A DNA stretch of 64,000 nt from positions 186,001 to 250,000 of the forward strand of contig NZ_JABBGC010000004.1 of the NCBI RefSeq assembly GCF_012927205.1, given 5' to 3'. This stretch comes from Chitinophaga fulva. GTDB lineage: Bacteria; Bacteroidota; Bacteroidia; Chitinophagales; Chitinophagaceae. The position numbers were made by a program, and so were the translations under genes. Below are positions 10,801 to 18,704 of the stretch, piece by piece. The notes under the pieces were generated by a model, which saw only the letters and a program-made list of their open reading frames with translations, searched no databases and was not told the DNA's origin. Every line of letters begins with the position of its first letter. The first letter of the stretch is position 1.

Positions 10801-11325
10801 AACCCGGGTGACCGCAGGATCATCGGTAACAGCGCTCCCCGTTTGCCATACAGCATTGACCTGACGGCTTCCTATAAAGGTTTCGATATCCGTGCGCTGA
10901 TACAGGGCATCGGTAAAAGAGACTGGTACCCTGGTGCGGGCAACCACTATTTCTGGGGCGTCTACGCACAACCGTGGACTAACGTACAGGTGCATAACAT
11001 GGACAGATGGACACCGGAAACACCCAATGGTTATTTCCCTCGCCTGAAATCCTATATCGCAGAAGATGCTACCGAGCTGGGTGCACCTCAGACAAGATAC
11101 CTGCAGAACGCAGCTTACACTCGTCTGAAGAACGTGACGCTGGGTTACACCCTGCCGAAATCACTCACCGAGAGAGCGAAGATCAACCGGTTACGCATCT
11201 ACGTAGCGGCAGAAAACATCTTCACCATCTCCCACCTGAAAGCCAACATTGATCCGGAAGGCCTGGATGGGTCGGTATATCCTTATCAGAAAACTTATTC
11301 GTGCGGATTGAACCTGAACTTTTAA
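7858..11325 (+). CDS. SusC/RagA-family TonB-dependent receptor with STN signalling domain
   Basis: A 1155-residue outer-membrane importer. It has a long basic N-terminus and signal peptide ending near residue 44 (AHGFSQ), then an STN domain at about 48-118, the part that contacts FecR in the periplasm. A carboxypeptidase-regulatory-like domain follows at about 128-197 (IKGRITDEAGNPLIGVTV), then EVVVVGYG at about 206-213, the plug (ADVESVTVLKDAASAAIYGA) and a barrel ending LNLNF. STN plus the upstream FecR indicates trans-envelope signalling. The susD gene follows almost directly, its start lying 20 bases after this stop codon. Confidence 0.96.
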   Translation: MKKSFWWPSDIPRRNMRKLLMRMKLTSVLLCAGFLQLSAHGFSQERLTVNYNNINIGKLLNVIGQKSDYTFVYKNASIPDRKISIAMKDAPVRDILDKALAGTSLGYKIMKDNLIVILEAGETVQNVPIKGRITDEAGNPLIGVTVLVKGTTTGAKTDVDGRFKMEVPENAIIEFSYVGYEPKQMTVKEAATFNISLKANSSGLNEVVVVGYGKQKRINLSGAVDAISGKELESRPIANINNGLQGLLPNLNITNDNGRVSSASKFNIRGMTSINGGDPFILVDNIPFTNEEVSRLNPADVESVTVLKDAASAAIYGARAAFGVVLITTKSGKDGRLIVNANTNYAVRTLGLVPKIVTDPLTTMEYKHDAATPLYDLYPAAERAYAQRLKDDPSLPNVIVNPTDKNKWSYYGTTDWLHEVYQKSAPAYNANVSISRGDEKLNYYFSADYYSQDGMLRYNPDKYNRYNLRAKASYTFNDRIKIGSNTMYSNTTYAQPSSTMDYLFFHNSNRTPALSVPRNPDGTWTSDGAALLGNLQSGGRSNDTWGDFMTTLNAEVGIIKDMWTLKGDATFRRGNQTGNTYVLPVAYRTGPDQPFAYTNGNKSSASNLSTDVKYNVYNIYTDFHKTFNKKHYVGALAGFNQEYHYYNQFQVKKLDLISSQYPTSQLATGNITQKQQIEDWAVRGIYYRLNYIFDDKYIVEVNGRNDGSSRFRTDHRWGFFPSGSLAWVVSKENFFRGIKDRLGIDMLKLRGSYGSLGDQQWDAYGYMETMSTNNINSVLNGQIPIGVFSPSPVTATYSWQTVKTLNGGIDITLLKEKLTFSYDRYTRFTNGMFAKSQELPAVFGATPPKTNSADLKTRGWEMTLFWRDQFKIGKDDFSYGVKLLVADSRSFITRYTNPTGTLANYDNGDIKKRNYYNGQEIGDIWGLETEGFFQNAEELKSHPNQAKVGSDDQQYLFYVGDLKFKDLNGDGVIDYGDNTVSNPGDRRIIGNSAPRLPYSIDLTASYKGFDIRALIQGIGKRDWYPGAGNHYFWGVYAQPWTNVQVHNMDRWTPETPNGYFPRLKSYIAEDATELGAPQTRYLQNAAYTRLKNVTLGYTLPKSLTERAKINRLRIYVAAENIFTISHLKANIDPEGLDGSVYPYQKTYSCGLNLNF

Positions 11326-11345
11326 TTAAAGCAAAAAAGTGCAAC

Positions 11346-13142
11346 ATGAAAAACAAGAGGCTTATTATACCATTCATCATATTGGGTTGTGCGGCGGTTT
11401 CCTGTAGTAAGGATTTCCTGCAAAGGATGCCACAGACGGAGATTACGCCGGATGCCTACTTTAAAACACCGGGTGACCTGCAGACTTACGTGAATGGTTT
11501 GTATGACGATAACCTGTCTGCTCCTTATGAAGATAACAACTCAGATAACGTTTCCGGCAATACCGGCAGCGAGATCGATAAACTGATACACGGTACGCTG
11601 GACGCAACCACAGTAGGTGGCTGGGATACCTGGAACCAGCTGCGTAATATCAACTATCTGCTGGACAATGTGTACAAAACACAGGGCGATGCGGTAGAGA
11701 TTAAGCACTATACCGGGGTGGCGCGTTATTTCCGTGCCCGCTTTTATGCAGGCATGATCGCCCGTTATTCCGATGTGCCTTTTTACGGCCATGTGATGAA
11801 CGATATCGATCCTGGTATGTACAAAGGGAGCGACCCCCGTGCCAACGTAGCCGATTCTGTACTGGCCGACTTGCAGTTTGCGGTGGATAATATCAAAGCA
11901 GATACTAAAGACAATGGTACGCTGGTGAACAAATACGCTGCACTGGCGCTGATGTCCCGCTACTGCCTGTTCGAAGGTACTTTCCGTCGTTATCATCCTG
12001 AACTGAAATTGCAGGCTACCGCGGATGTATGGTTGAAAAAAGCGGTATGGGCTTCCGAGCAGATCATGGCCAGCGCCCGTTATGATATCTACAATACCGG
12101 TAAAGGCGGCGCTGATTACCGTGCTATGTTTGTTAGTATTACACTGGCAGGAAACAAAGAAGCCATCCAATGGCGTGATTATCCACAGAGCCTCGGTAAA
12201 GGCAATAATACCCACAGCGTATTGGGCTGGACATGGTCACTCAGCCAAAGCCTGGTATACAGCTACCTGATGAAAGACGGTACGCCGTTCACTTCTCAGC
12301 CGGGTTATGATAAAATGGACTATACCACTACCTTTAAAAACCGTGACCCCCGTTTGGCGGAAACAGTGGCGTATCCTGGATTCAGCACCACACAGGACAA
12401 CAACCCATATATCGCCAAACCTAACCTCGGTGGATATGATCAGCTGAAATTCTATCCCCGCGATCCTAAACAACGCCAGGGATGGGATGCCAATTACACC
12501 GCGCTGCCAGTATACCGTTATGCGGAAGTACTGTTGAACTATGCCGAAGCAAAAGCTGAGTTGCTGGACCTGTCACAGGCAGACCTGGACAACTCTGTGA
12601 ACCTGCTGCGCCGCCGTGTGCAGATGCCTGACCTGAGCCTGGTGGCCGCCAATGGTAACCCTGATCAGGTAATGAGCAATCAGTATAACGTGACCAGCGC
12701 CAACAAAGGCGTTATCCTCGAAATCCGCCGTGAGCGGAGAGTGGAAATGGCTTGCGAAGGTCAGCGGTTGAATGATATCAACCGCTGGGCTGCCGGTACC
12801 CGCCTCAAAGAAGCGCCGGCAGGTATGTACGTTGCCGGAATGGGTGGTATCGATATGACCGGAGATGGTGTGGCCGATATCGCTATCCTGCCTAATACAA
12901 CTGATACTTCTTCCATCGCGGGCCTGCCTGCTGATGTAAGAGCGCGCCTGAGCCGTTTTTATCTGACAGATAAAAACGGTGGTCTGAATAACTTCTACCT
13001 GGAGAATGGCAATAGTGGTCATATCCTTTTTGCCGCAGACCGCGCCGGACGTACCTTTACAGAACCTAAGTTTTATTATCGCCCGATCCCTAAACAGCAG
13101 CTGGTACTGAACAGCAAGTTGCAGCAGATCATGGGCTGGTAA
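11346..13142 (+). CDS. SusD/RagB-family nutrient-binding lipoprotein
   Basis: A 598-residue surface lipoprotein partner of the SusC at 7858. The start at ATG 11346 gives a short lipoprotein signal peptide with its lipobox ending in AAVSC (cysteine near residue 20); an upstream in-frame ORF extension to 11301 overlaps susC and is rejected. Family signatures include KHYTGVARYFRARFYAGM, YRYAEVLLNYAEAKAEL and EIRRERRVEMACEGQRLNDI. It is long for the family, with an insertion near residues 500-570 (GMGGIDMTGDGVADI). The substrate is unknown. Confidence 0.95.
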   Translation: MKNKRLIIPFIILGCAAVSCSKDFLQRMPQTEITPDAYFKTPGDLQTYVNGLYDDNLSAPYEDNNSDNVSGNTGSEIDKLIHGTLDATTVGGWDTWNQLRNINYLLDNVYKTQGDAVEIKHYTGVARYFRARFYAGMIARYSDVPFYGHVMNDIDPGMYKGSDPRANVADSVLADLQFAVDNIKADTKDNGTLVNKYAALALMSRYCLFEGTFRRYHPELKLQATADVWLKKAVWASEQIMASARYDIYNTGKGGADYRAMFVSITLAGNKEAIQWRDYPQSLGKGNNTHSVLGWTWSLSQSLVYSYLMKDGTPFTSQPGYDKMDYTTTFKNRDPRLAETVAYPGFSTTQDNNPYIAKPNLGGYDQLKFYPRDPKQRQGWDANYTALPVYRYAEVLLNYAEAKAELLDLSQADLDNSVNLLRRRVQMPDLSLVAANGNPDQVMSNQYNVTSANKGVILEIRRERRVEMACEGQRLNDINRWAAGTRLKEAPAGMYVAGMGGIDMTGDGVADIAILPNTTDTSSIAGLPADVRARLSRFYLTDKNGGLNNFYLENGNSGHILFAADRAGRTFTEPKFYYRPIPKQQLVLNSKLQQIMGW

Positions 13143-13159
13143 TAACAGACCGTAAAAAA

Positions 13160-13258
13160 CGAATTACAGATAGCGAATTTTGCGGAAACGCCTGTCAAGC
13201 CTTATTGTTTCATATTGACAGGTATCCGCGGTTCGCCATCTGTAATTCGTATTTTTTT
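13160..13258. terminator. Long nested hairpin, probable terminator after susD
   Basis: The outer arms 13160-13177 and 13232-13249 pair over 18 positions with a single G-T wobble. Inside them a second pair of arms, 13191-13198 and 13215-13222, is perfectly complementary, and short GCGGA/TCCGC arms lie between. A T-tract (13252-13258) follows on the plus strand. It separates susD (ends 13142) from the phosphoesterase gene (13274). It could end transcription or lower expression of the distal gene. Its length is unusual for a simple terminator, so it could also be a small mobile or palindromic repeat. Confidence 0.65.
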
Positions 13259-13273
13259 ATATAAACATTGACG

Positions 13274-15730
13274 ATGAAAAAGATTTTGTTTGCTTTCCTA
13301 TCCTGCTGCACCCTGCATACAGCCATGGCACAACGTTTTACGGGGACCGTGTTTCTCGATGGCAATGCCAACGGCAAACAGGATGCTGCCGAAACCGGCA
13401 TGCCTGGTGTACGCGTGTCTGACGGCCTCTCTGTGACCATTACCGGCAAAGATGGCCGCTTTCAGCTGCCAGGGCATGTCCGCGCACGTTTCGTGTTTAT
13501 CACCACGCCCGCCGGTTATCAAACAACCCAGGCGTTTTATATTCATACAGACAGCAGCCGTACTGCCTATGACTTCGGGCTGCAAGCCCGCAGCAAGGCT
13601 GCTACCGGTAAAGCCAAATTTGTAAGGCTGGCCGATACGGAAACAACGCAGTTCAACAACTGGATGACCGAAGCCAAAGAATATGCCCGCAACGAAGGGG
13701 TAGACTTCATGATTCATACCGGCGACATCTGTTACGAGAAAGGCATGGCTTTTCATGCGCAGCATGTCAATAGCCGCGCCATGGGCCTGCCGGTATATTA
13801 TTGCATCGGTAACCACGACCTGGTGAAAGGCGCTTATGGTGAAGCCTTGTATGAATCTCTCTTCGGCCCGGTGTTTTATTCCTTTGAAGCTGGTCCGGCG
13901 CACTTTATTGTAACACCTATGCGTTATGGCGATTACCAGCCTTCCTACACACTGGAAGATGTGGTGAAGTGGTTGAAGAATGACCTCGCCAATACTGATC
14001 CTGCCAAACCGGTGATCGTTTTCAATCACGACCTGCTGACCTATGACACGCTGTTTACCCTGCGGACCGGCAATGACAGCATCAACCTGAATGAGCATAA
14101 CCTGAAAGCCTGGATCTATGGCCACTGGCATATCAATTTTGCCCGTATACACGGCAATACTGGTATCCGGTCGCTCTGCGCCGCACCTCCGCCCGATGGC
14201 GGTATTGATAACGCCGCCTCCAATTTCGATGTGGTGGATATCGATAAAAACGGTATTTCGTTGGTGCAGCGCCGTTATACCTATGTGGAAAACCAACTCA
14301 CCCTGGTATCTCCAACGATCAACGGCACCGCTTTTGATCAGGATAAGATGGTGGTCAGCGTAAACGCCTATCATACCGCATCACCAGTGAAAACGGTGCG
14401 TTTCCGCATGTTCGACAAAAAAGGGAACCTGTTGAAAGAGTTGCCACTGCAACAGTACACAGACTGGAACTGGCGTGCTACTGCCGCTGTACCGGCTGTC
14501 GTGAAAAATGACGTATATACGGCAACGGTAGAAGCCACCCTCGGCACCGGCCGTATCCTCTTTACCCGCGATACTTTCCGGTTGACCCAAACAGCGCTTC
14601 CAACCGCTAAAACCGCCGAATGGCCGGAAGCATTGCAGAATGCCCAACGCACGGGCGTTACCCGTCTTTCAGCTGCAGGAACGCTGCCTTTGAAATGGAC
14701 AGCCAACATCGGTGGTAACATCTGGAAGTCATCTCCCATATGTGCCGAAGGCAAAATATTTGTGGGCACTATCGACGACGAAGGCAATCATCATTGTCAT
14801 ATCACTGCGCTGGATGCCAATACCGGTCGCCTGTTGTGGCAATTCCCTACTGGTAACTCCATCAAACACAGTATAAGCTACAGCGGGGGAATAGTGCTGG
14901 CTACTGACGCAGAAGGCGTTACCTACGCGTTGGAAGCGGCTACCGGGAAATTACGCTGGAAGCACCAGGGCAATCAGCAATCCCTGCCTGGTTATAATTC
15001 CGGTGGGGTGGCGCAGGACGGCGTTTATTACACCGGTGCCGGCAACAACCTACAGGCATTGGATATTCGCAGCGGTCAGGTGAAATGGACCAACCGCGAC
15101 TGGACCGGCGGCGAAGGTACACCCGCCTCCATGGCCCTGCGCAATGGTCAGCTGATCACCGGCTCCAACTGGGACCACCTGTATGCGCATGATGCGGCCA
15201 CCGGTCGTGTACAATGGAAACGCAGCGATGAGGGCCTTCGTTTCCGCAGTGGTACACCTGCCTTCTTCGATGACAAGCTGTATGTACATGGCATCAATAA
15301 ATTGCATGTGCTGGAACCCGCTACCGGAAAGACTATCGACAGTATCCCGGTGACGGCGGAACTGAAAACCATGACGGCGCCGCTGGTAACATCACAGTAT
15401 ATCATTACCTGTACCGCTTCCGGCGGAATGATGGCCTTTGATAAAAATACCAAAGCACTGGTTTGGCAGTTTACACCGGGTGAAGCGCTGTTCTACACCG
15501 CTCCCTATACTTCGCCCTCTTCCGCTACCATAGAATCTACGCCGCTGCTGGCCGGTAATCGCCTGCTGGTAGGAGCTTCCGATGGATTTGTATATGTATT
15601 GGACCTCGCTTCCGGGAAGATGCTGCGACGTATTGCAGCAGGAGCGCCCGTATTCGCCGATATGGCGGTGTACAATGGAATGTTGTATGTGGCAGACTTT
15701 TCGGGGAATGTGAACGCGTATGCGTTGTAA
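13274..15730 (+). CDS. Secreted calcineurin-like phosphoesterase fused to a PQQ-type beta-propeller
   Basis: An exported protein of 818 residues. ATG 13274 starts a signal peptide ending near AMAQ (residue 19); TTG 13268 is the other option. Residues 20-100 form an SdrB/carboxypeptidase-regulatory-like domain (VFLDGNANGKQDAAETGMPGV). Next is a metallophosphoesterase domain with its metal-ligand motifs: DTETTQ, HTGDICYEKG, GNHD, NHDLL and GHWH. From about residue 480 a repeated beta-propeller appears (ALDANTGRLLWQFPTG, ALEAATGKLRWKH, VLDLASGKMLRRI). It is the last gene of the FecR/SusC/SusD run, after a long hairpin. Phosphate-ester substrate and propeller ligand cannot be told from sequence. 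Confidence 0.9.
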   Translation: MKKILFAFLSCCTLHTAMAQRFTGTVFLDGNANGKQDAAETGMPGVRVSDGLSVTITGKDGRFQLPGHVRARFVFITTPAGYQTTQAFYIHTDSSRTAYDFGLQARSKAATGKAKFVRLADTETTQFNNWMTEAKEYARNEGVDFMIHTGDICYEKGMAFHAQHVNSRAMGLPVYYCIGNHDLVKGAYGEALYESLFGPVFYSFEAGPAHFIVTPMRYGDYQPSYTLEDVVKWLKNDLANTDPAKPVIVFNHDLLTYDTLFTLRTGNDSINLNEHNLKAWIYGHWHINFARIHGNTGIRSLCAAPPPDGGIDNAASNFDVVDIDKNGISLVQRRYTYVENQLTLVSPTINGTAFDQDKMVVSVNAYHTASPVKTVRFRMFDKKGNLLKELPLQQYTDWNWRATAAVPAVVKNDVYTATVEATLGTGRILFTRDTFRLTQTALPTAKTAEWPEALQNAQRTGVTRLSAAGTLPLKWTANIGGNIWKSSPICAEGKIFVGTIDDEGNHHCHITALDANTGRLLWQFPTGNSIKHSISYSGGIVLATDAEGVTYALEAATGKLRWKHQGNQQSLPGYNSGGVAQDGVYYTGAGNNLQALDIRSGQVKWTNRDWTGGEGTPASMALRNGQLITGSNWDHLYAHDAATGRVQWKRSDEGLRFRSGTPAFFDDKLYVHGINKLHVLEPATGKTIDSIPVTAELKTMTAPLVTSQYIITCTASGGMMAFDKNTKALVWQFTPGEALFYTAPYTSPSSATIESTPLLAGNRLLVGASDGFVYVLDLASGKMLRRIAAGAPVFADMAVYNGMLYVADFSGNVNAYAL

Positions 15731-15755
15731 TGGTTACTATCTATCTACTATAAAC

Positions 15756-15790
15756 AGAAAAGCAAAGAACGCATTGTTCTTTGCTTTTCT
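15756..15790. terminator. Bidirectional intrinsic terminator
   Basis: A perfect 15-bp stem (arms 15756-15770 and 15776-15790) with loop GCATT lies between the convergent phosphoesterase gene (plus) and the YiaA-like gene (minus). Confidence 0.85.
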
Positions 15791-15812
15791 TATTTCAGCT
15801 TGTTTGATACGT

Positions 15813-16232
15813 CTATTGCAGATCGTTGTTTCTGATGGCCTCTTTCGCAGCAGCCTGGCTGTCACGGGTATTTTTCTGTACCGCAATAGCACCGAAAATA
15901 CTCAGCAGGAAAGCGAAAGCATAGAATCCTTTTTCGCTGGGGAGGAGCGTGGCATTCCACAAACCGACGATCAGCAGCAGTATGGCTATCAGCATGGATA
16001 CCCAGCTGATACCGTAATACATATCGGTTACGGGAATGTTTTCCAGCCTGTCACGTACGCATTTCTGTACTGACACCGCCGCAAAAAGCGCATACATCAA
16101 TACGGTGAAATAATAACCTTTTTCATTCAGTTGCATGTTGGCGTTCCACAGCCCGATAAGGTATCCCACAACACCGGCGAGCAAAGCTACCCAGGATGTG
16201 GCGATAAATGCCATTGATGGTTTTTGTTTCAT
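15813..16232 (-). CDS. YiaA/YiaB-type small inner-membrane protein
   Basis: A 139-residue membrane protein built as an internal duplication. Each half has two transmembrane helices, and both contain the same signature ([16 protein letters not shown] in the first half, [17 protein letters not shown] in the second), each followed by AVSVQK or AIAVQK. This matches the YiaAB two-helix domain seen in enterobacterial YiaA and YiaB. The molecular function of the family is not established. It is a single gene, with a terminator shared with the convergent phosphoesterase gene. Confidence 0.88.
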   Translation of the reverse strand: MKQKPSMAFIATSWVALLAGVVGYLIGLWNANMQLNEKGYYFTVLMYALFAAVSVQKCVRDRLENIPVTDMYYGISWVSMLIAILLLIVGLWNATLLPSEKGFYAFAFLLSIFGAIAVQKNTRDSQAAAKEAIRNNDLQ

Positions 16233-16374
16233 GGATTAATTGTTGTTAATAAAAAGGATGAACGTTATGGTGATAAGGATATCTCCGTTGATATATTTTA
16301 CAATATAATAATACTATTTATTTCTGATACCGGAAGGTATGTTGAGGAGAAAGACGATTGGGTCACCAAAAATA

Positions 16375-16401
16375 AAAATCCCGGGCGTTACCCGGGATTT
16401 T
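16375..16401 (-). terminator. Intrinsic terminator downstream of the tRNA
   Basis: A perfect 11-bp GC-rich stem (16375-16385 and 16391-16401, loop of five) starts six bases past the 3' end of the minus-strand tRNA and is followed by T residues in that direction. Confidence 0.85.
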
Positions 16402-16406
16402 CTTTG

Positions 16407-16478
<72 letters not shown>

Positions 16479-16711
16479 ATGAGGATGCAAATGTAGGCAA
16501 TAAAATCAAACTACAAAATTTAACACAAAATTTTTTCGTTGTTAACGCTCAGGAAATGTTGATGTCAATAAAAAAAAAGAAAATTGACTATCGGCGCTTT
16601 GCCTTACGGGTAAAGCGTTTGCGGCTTGTCTTTCGGTGTTGTCTATACGATAACAAACGCGTTGAAAATATTTTATTTATTTTTTAGAAAGACAAAAAAC
16701 GATGAACATCT

Positions 16712-17479
16712 TTATATATCAGAGTAATCTGTGGGACGTAAAAATGTGATTTCTGATTTGGACACGTTATGTGCATAAACCGGCATGGCCTGTAATTTTT
16801 TCCAGTCAGGATCAGCGGAAAATGATTTCCAGTGAGCGTCACGGTCGGCTTTGTTGTTGAACGTGGTCATATACATGAGGTTGGGCATACGGCTGCCGGA
16901 AAGCACGGAACCGTAAAATACCGCGTTGAAGCCCAGCTTCCGGAAGATGCCGATCTCATCACCGTCGTTGAACATCTGCACTTTGTTGACATGATACTGT
17001 TCGGTAGGGCTTTCATAGCTGCGCAATTCGTATATCCGTTCGGTTTTGGGGGCAGACAGCGCAGGCATGGTCATTACAGGCGCATCGGGGAATGCCTGCA
17101 GCAGGATAGATTCCAGCCGGTTATAGGGAATATCGTTCCAGGCAGCTTCCAGATAAGACCGGCCGGATTCCCGGAAAGCCTTGTCAGCAGATAGCTTCCT
17201 GTCCAGCTGTAACAGCTGGTCCATATTCCGGAAAGGTACCAGCACATAAATGCGTATATCCGCGGTATCTACTGCCACAGGTTTAAAAACGCCCACGGTG
17301 CTGATACCTGCACGATGCAGGGCCGGCAGGTAAGCCGTTTGCAGAAAACTGTCTACTCTGGCTTCCTGGGCAGCTGTTTTCAAATGGTAGATCTTTATCT
17401 GGTAGCATTGCCTTTCTTTGGCCATCAGCTGGAAATAGCCCAGCAGCAGCGCTGTCAGCAGAAACGTGGAAAACTTCAT
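16712..17479 (-). CDS. Secreted NIPSNAP-family protein
   Basis: A 255-residue protein with a signal peptide ending near residue 20 (FQLMAKE) and two ferredoxin-like repeats. The C-terminal half carries the NIPSNAP pattern (RIYELRSYESPTEQYHVNKV, FRKLGFNAVFYGSVLSG, PNLMYMTTFNNKADRDAHWKSF). NIPSNAP domains are dimeric alpha/beta barrels whose biochemical role in bacteria is not settled. The gene is divergent from the SUFU-domain gene across 109 bases and follows the tRNA on the same strand, but with its own promoter region. Confidence 0.88.
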   Translation of the reverse strand: MKFSTFLLTALLLGYFQLMAKERQCYQIKIYHLKTAAQEARVDSFLQTAYLPALHRAGISTVGVFKPVAVDTADIRIYVLVPFRNMDQLLQLDRKLSADKAFRESGRSYLEAAWNDIPYNRLESILLQAFPDAPVMTMPALSAPKTERIYELRSYESPTEQYHVNKVQMFNDGDEIGIFRKLGFNAVFYGSVLSGSRMPNLMYMTTFNNKADRDAHWKSFSADPDWKKLQAMPVYAHNVSKSEITFLRPTDYSDI

Positions 17480-17588
17480 GGTTGATGATTTATGTTAAAC
17501 AAAATAATTGATTTTGATCTGGATTACTAGTACTAGCGATGAATACATTATTTTTGGAGAATTCTGTATTACTATAAAAAATGATGTT

Positions 17589-18704
17589 ATGTCAGATCCG
17601 GTTATGCTGATAGAAGAAACTAACAGCCGCAATACCATGTATGCGGTGGTAGAGCAGGATGACAGAGTAGCTTATTTTTACCTGTATCCCTCTGAGCTGA
17701 TGACCAACAAATATTCTCCGCGTCCCTGCTGGTTGCGCAACCTGAAGCCCGCACCGGAGAAAAAAGATGTGAAGGCGATGGAAGAAGGGCTGGCTCCCAT
17801 GTTGGAAGCCCGTTATTGTAGTCACCCGGAAGGTAAAGCTCCGTTAGACCCTGAATTGATCCGCATCGTATGGATGGAGGAAGGTGATGGCGCCTCCCTG
17901 ATCTACGACGGTGAACTGATGGCCGTCATCCCCGGCTGGACGCTGTATACACAGGAACGTAGTGTGGGCTATGCGGCCGACTGCACCAGCGGCGGTGAGG
18001 ACAGTCTCATGTTCCCGCTGGGAACCCCTGATACCAATCAGCTGCATAAAAAAGTGGCGGAAGCCACTGCTTTCTGGGACGACTGGTCCGATGAAACCAG
18101 CCAGACATGGAGTATCCTGCAACAGCAGTACCTCGATGCCTACGAAGCGGTACTCGGCCCGACCGTAAAATATTACGCCATAGACGGCGGTCAATGGCCT
18201 CCTATAGGCATGGCCCGTTTTGAGAAAGATGACGTGGTGTATTTCGTGACGCTGGGTGTAAGCATCCGGCCGATGCCGTGGGTGGAAATCCTGTACAACG
18301 AAAAGGCGCCCGGGTTCCGTCGCATGGAGCTGGCGCTGGCTGTTAGCAAAAAAGACTTCGATGAGAAAACGATCATGAGCTTCGCCGGCATGGTGTCCGG
18401 TCTGGCAGACCGCCCCTGGAAGCAGATCACCTGGCTCGGAGAAGGTCATACCATCAGTTTCAGCGAACTGCCGGCCCCTTACGAAAGCATGGTGCTGTCT
18501 GCGGCGCTGTACACCGGTCCCGCTATCGAAATGCCCGTGATCTACAATGATCCTGTTAACCTCTACTGGGCATCACCGATCACCAAAGCGGAACGGCTGT
18601 TTGCTCACGAACAACCCAACGGCGGCTATGTGCTGCTGGAAAAAATGATCAACAACGGTATCAATCACCTTATACAACCCCGGAAGGAGGTAGTGGCCGG
18701 TTAA
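17589..18704 (+). CDS. Suppressor-of-fused (SUFU) domain protein
   Basis: A 371-residue cytoplasmic protein with no signal peptide. I start it at ATG 17589 (MSDPVML), because the longer reading frame to 17508 is a poor coding match. The C-terminal half from about residue 190 has the bacterial SUFU pattern: MARFEKDDVVYFVTLGVS, GMVSGLADRPWKQITWLG, the conserved GEGHTISFSELP, and PITKAERLFAHEQPNGGYVLLE. The first half is a separate domain that I do not recognise. Bacterial SUFU proteins often act as immunity proteins of polymorphic toxins, but no toxin is adjacent, so that role is not supported here. Its stop codon overlaps that of the convergent gene. Confidence 0.8.
   Translation: MSDPVMLIEETNSRNTMYAVVEQDDRVAYFYLYPSELMTNKYSPRPCWLRNLKPAPEKKDVKAMEEGLAPMLEARYCSHPEGKAPLDPELIRIVWMEEGDGASLIYDGELMAVIPGWTLYTQERSVGYAADCTSGGEDSLMFPLGTPDTNQLHKKVAEATAFWDDWSDETSQTWSILQQQYLDAYEAVLGPTVKYYAIDGGQWPPIGMARFEKDDVVYFVTLGVSIRPMPWVEILYNEKAPGFRRMELALAVSKKDFDEKTIMSFAGMVSGLADRPWKQITWLGEGHTISFSELPAPYESMVLSAALYTGPAIEMPVIYNDPVNLYWASPITKAERLFAHEQPNGGYVLLEKMINNGINHLIQPRKEVVAG

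Noticed and set aside
18701-18704. Shared TTAA stop codons (also at 62798-62801) as a functional element
   Set aside because: The palindromic TTAA gives a stop on both strands by chance in convergent genes; nothing else suggests function.
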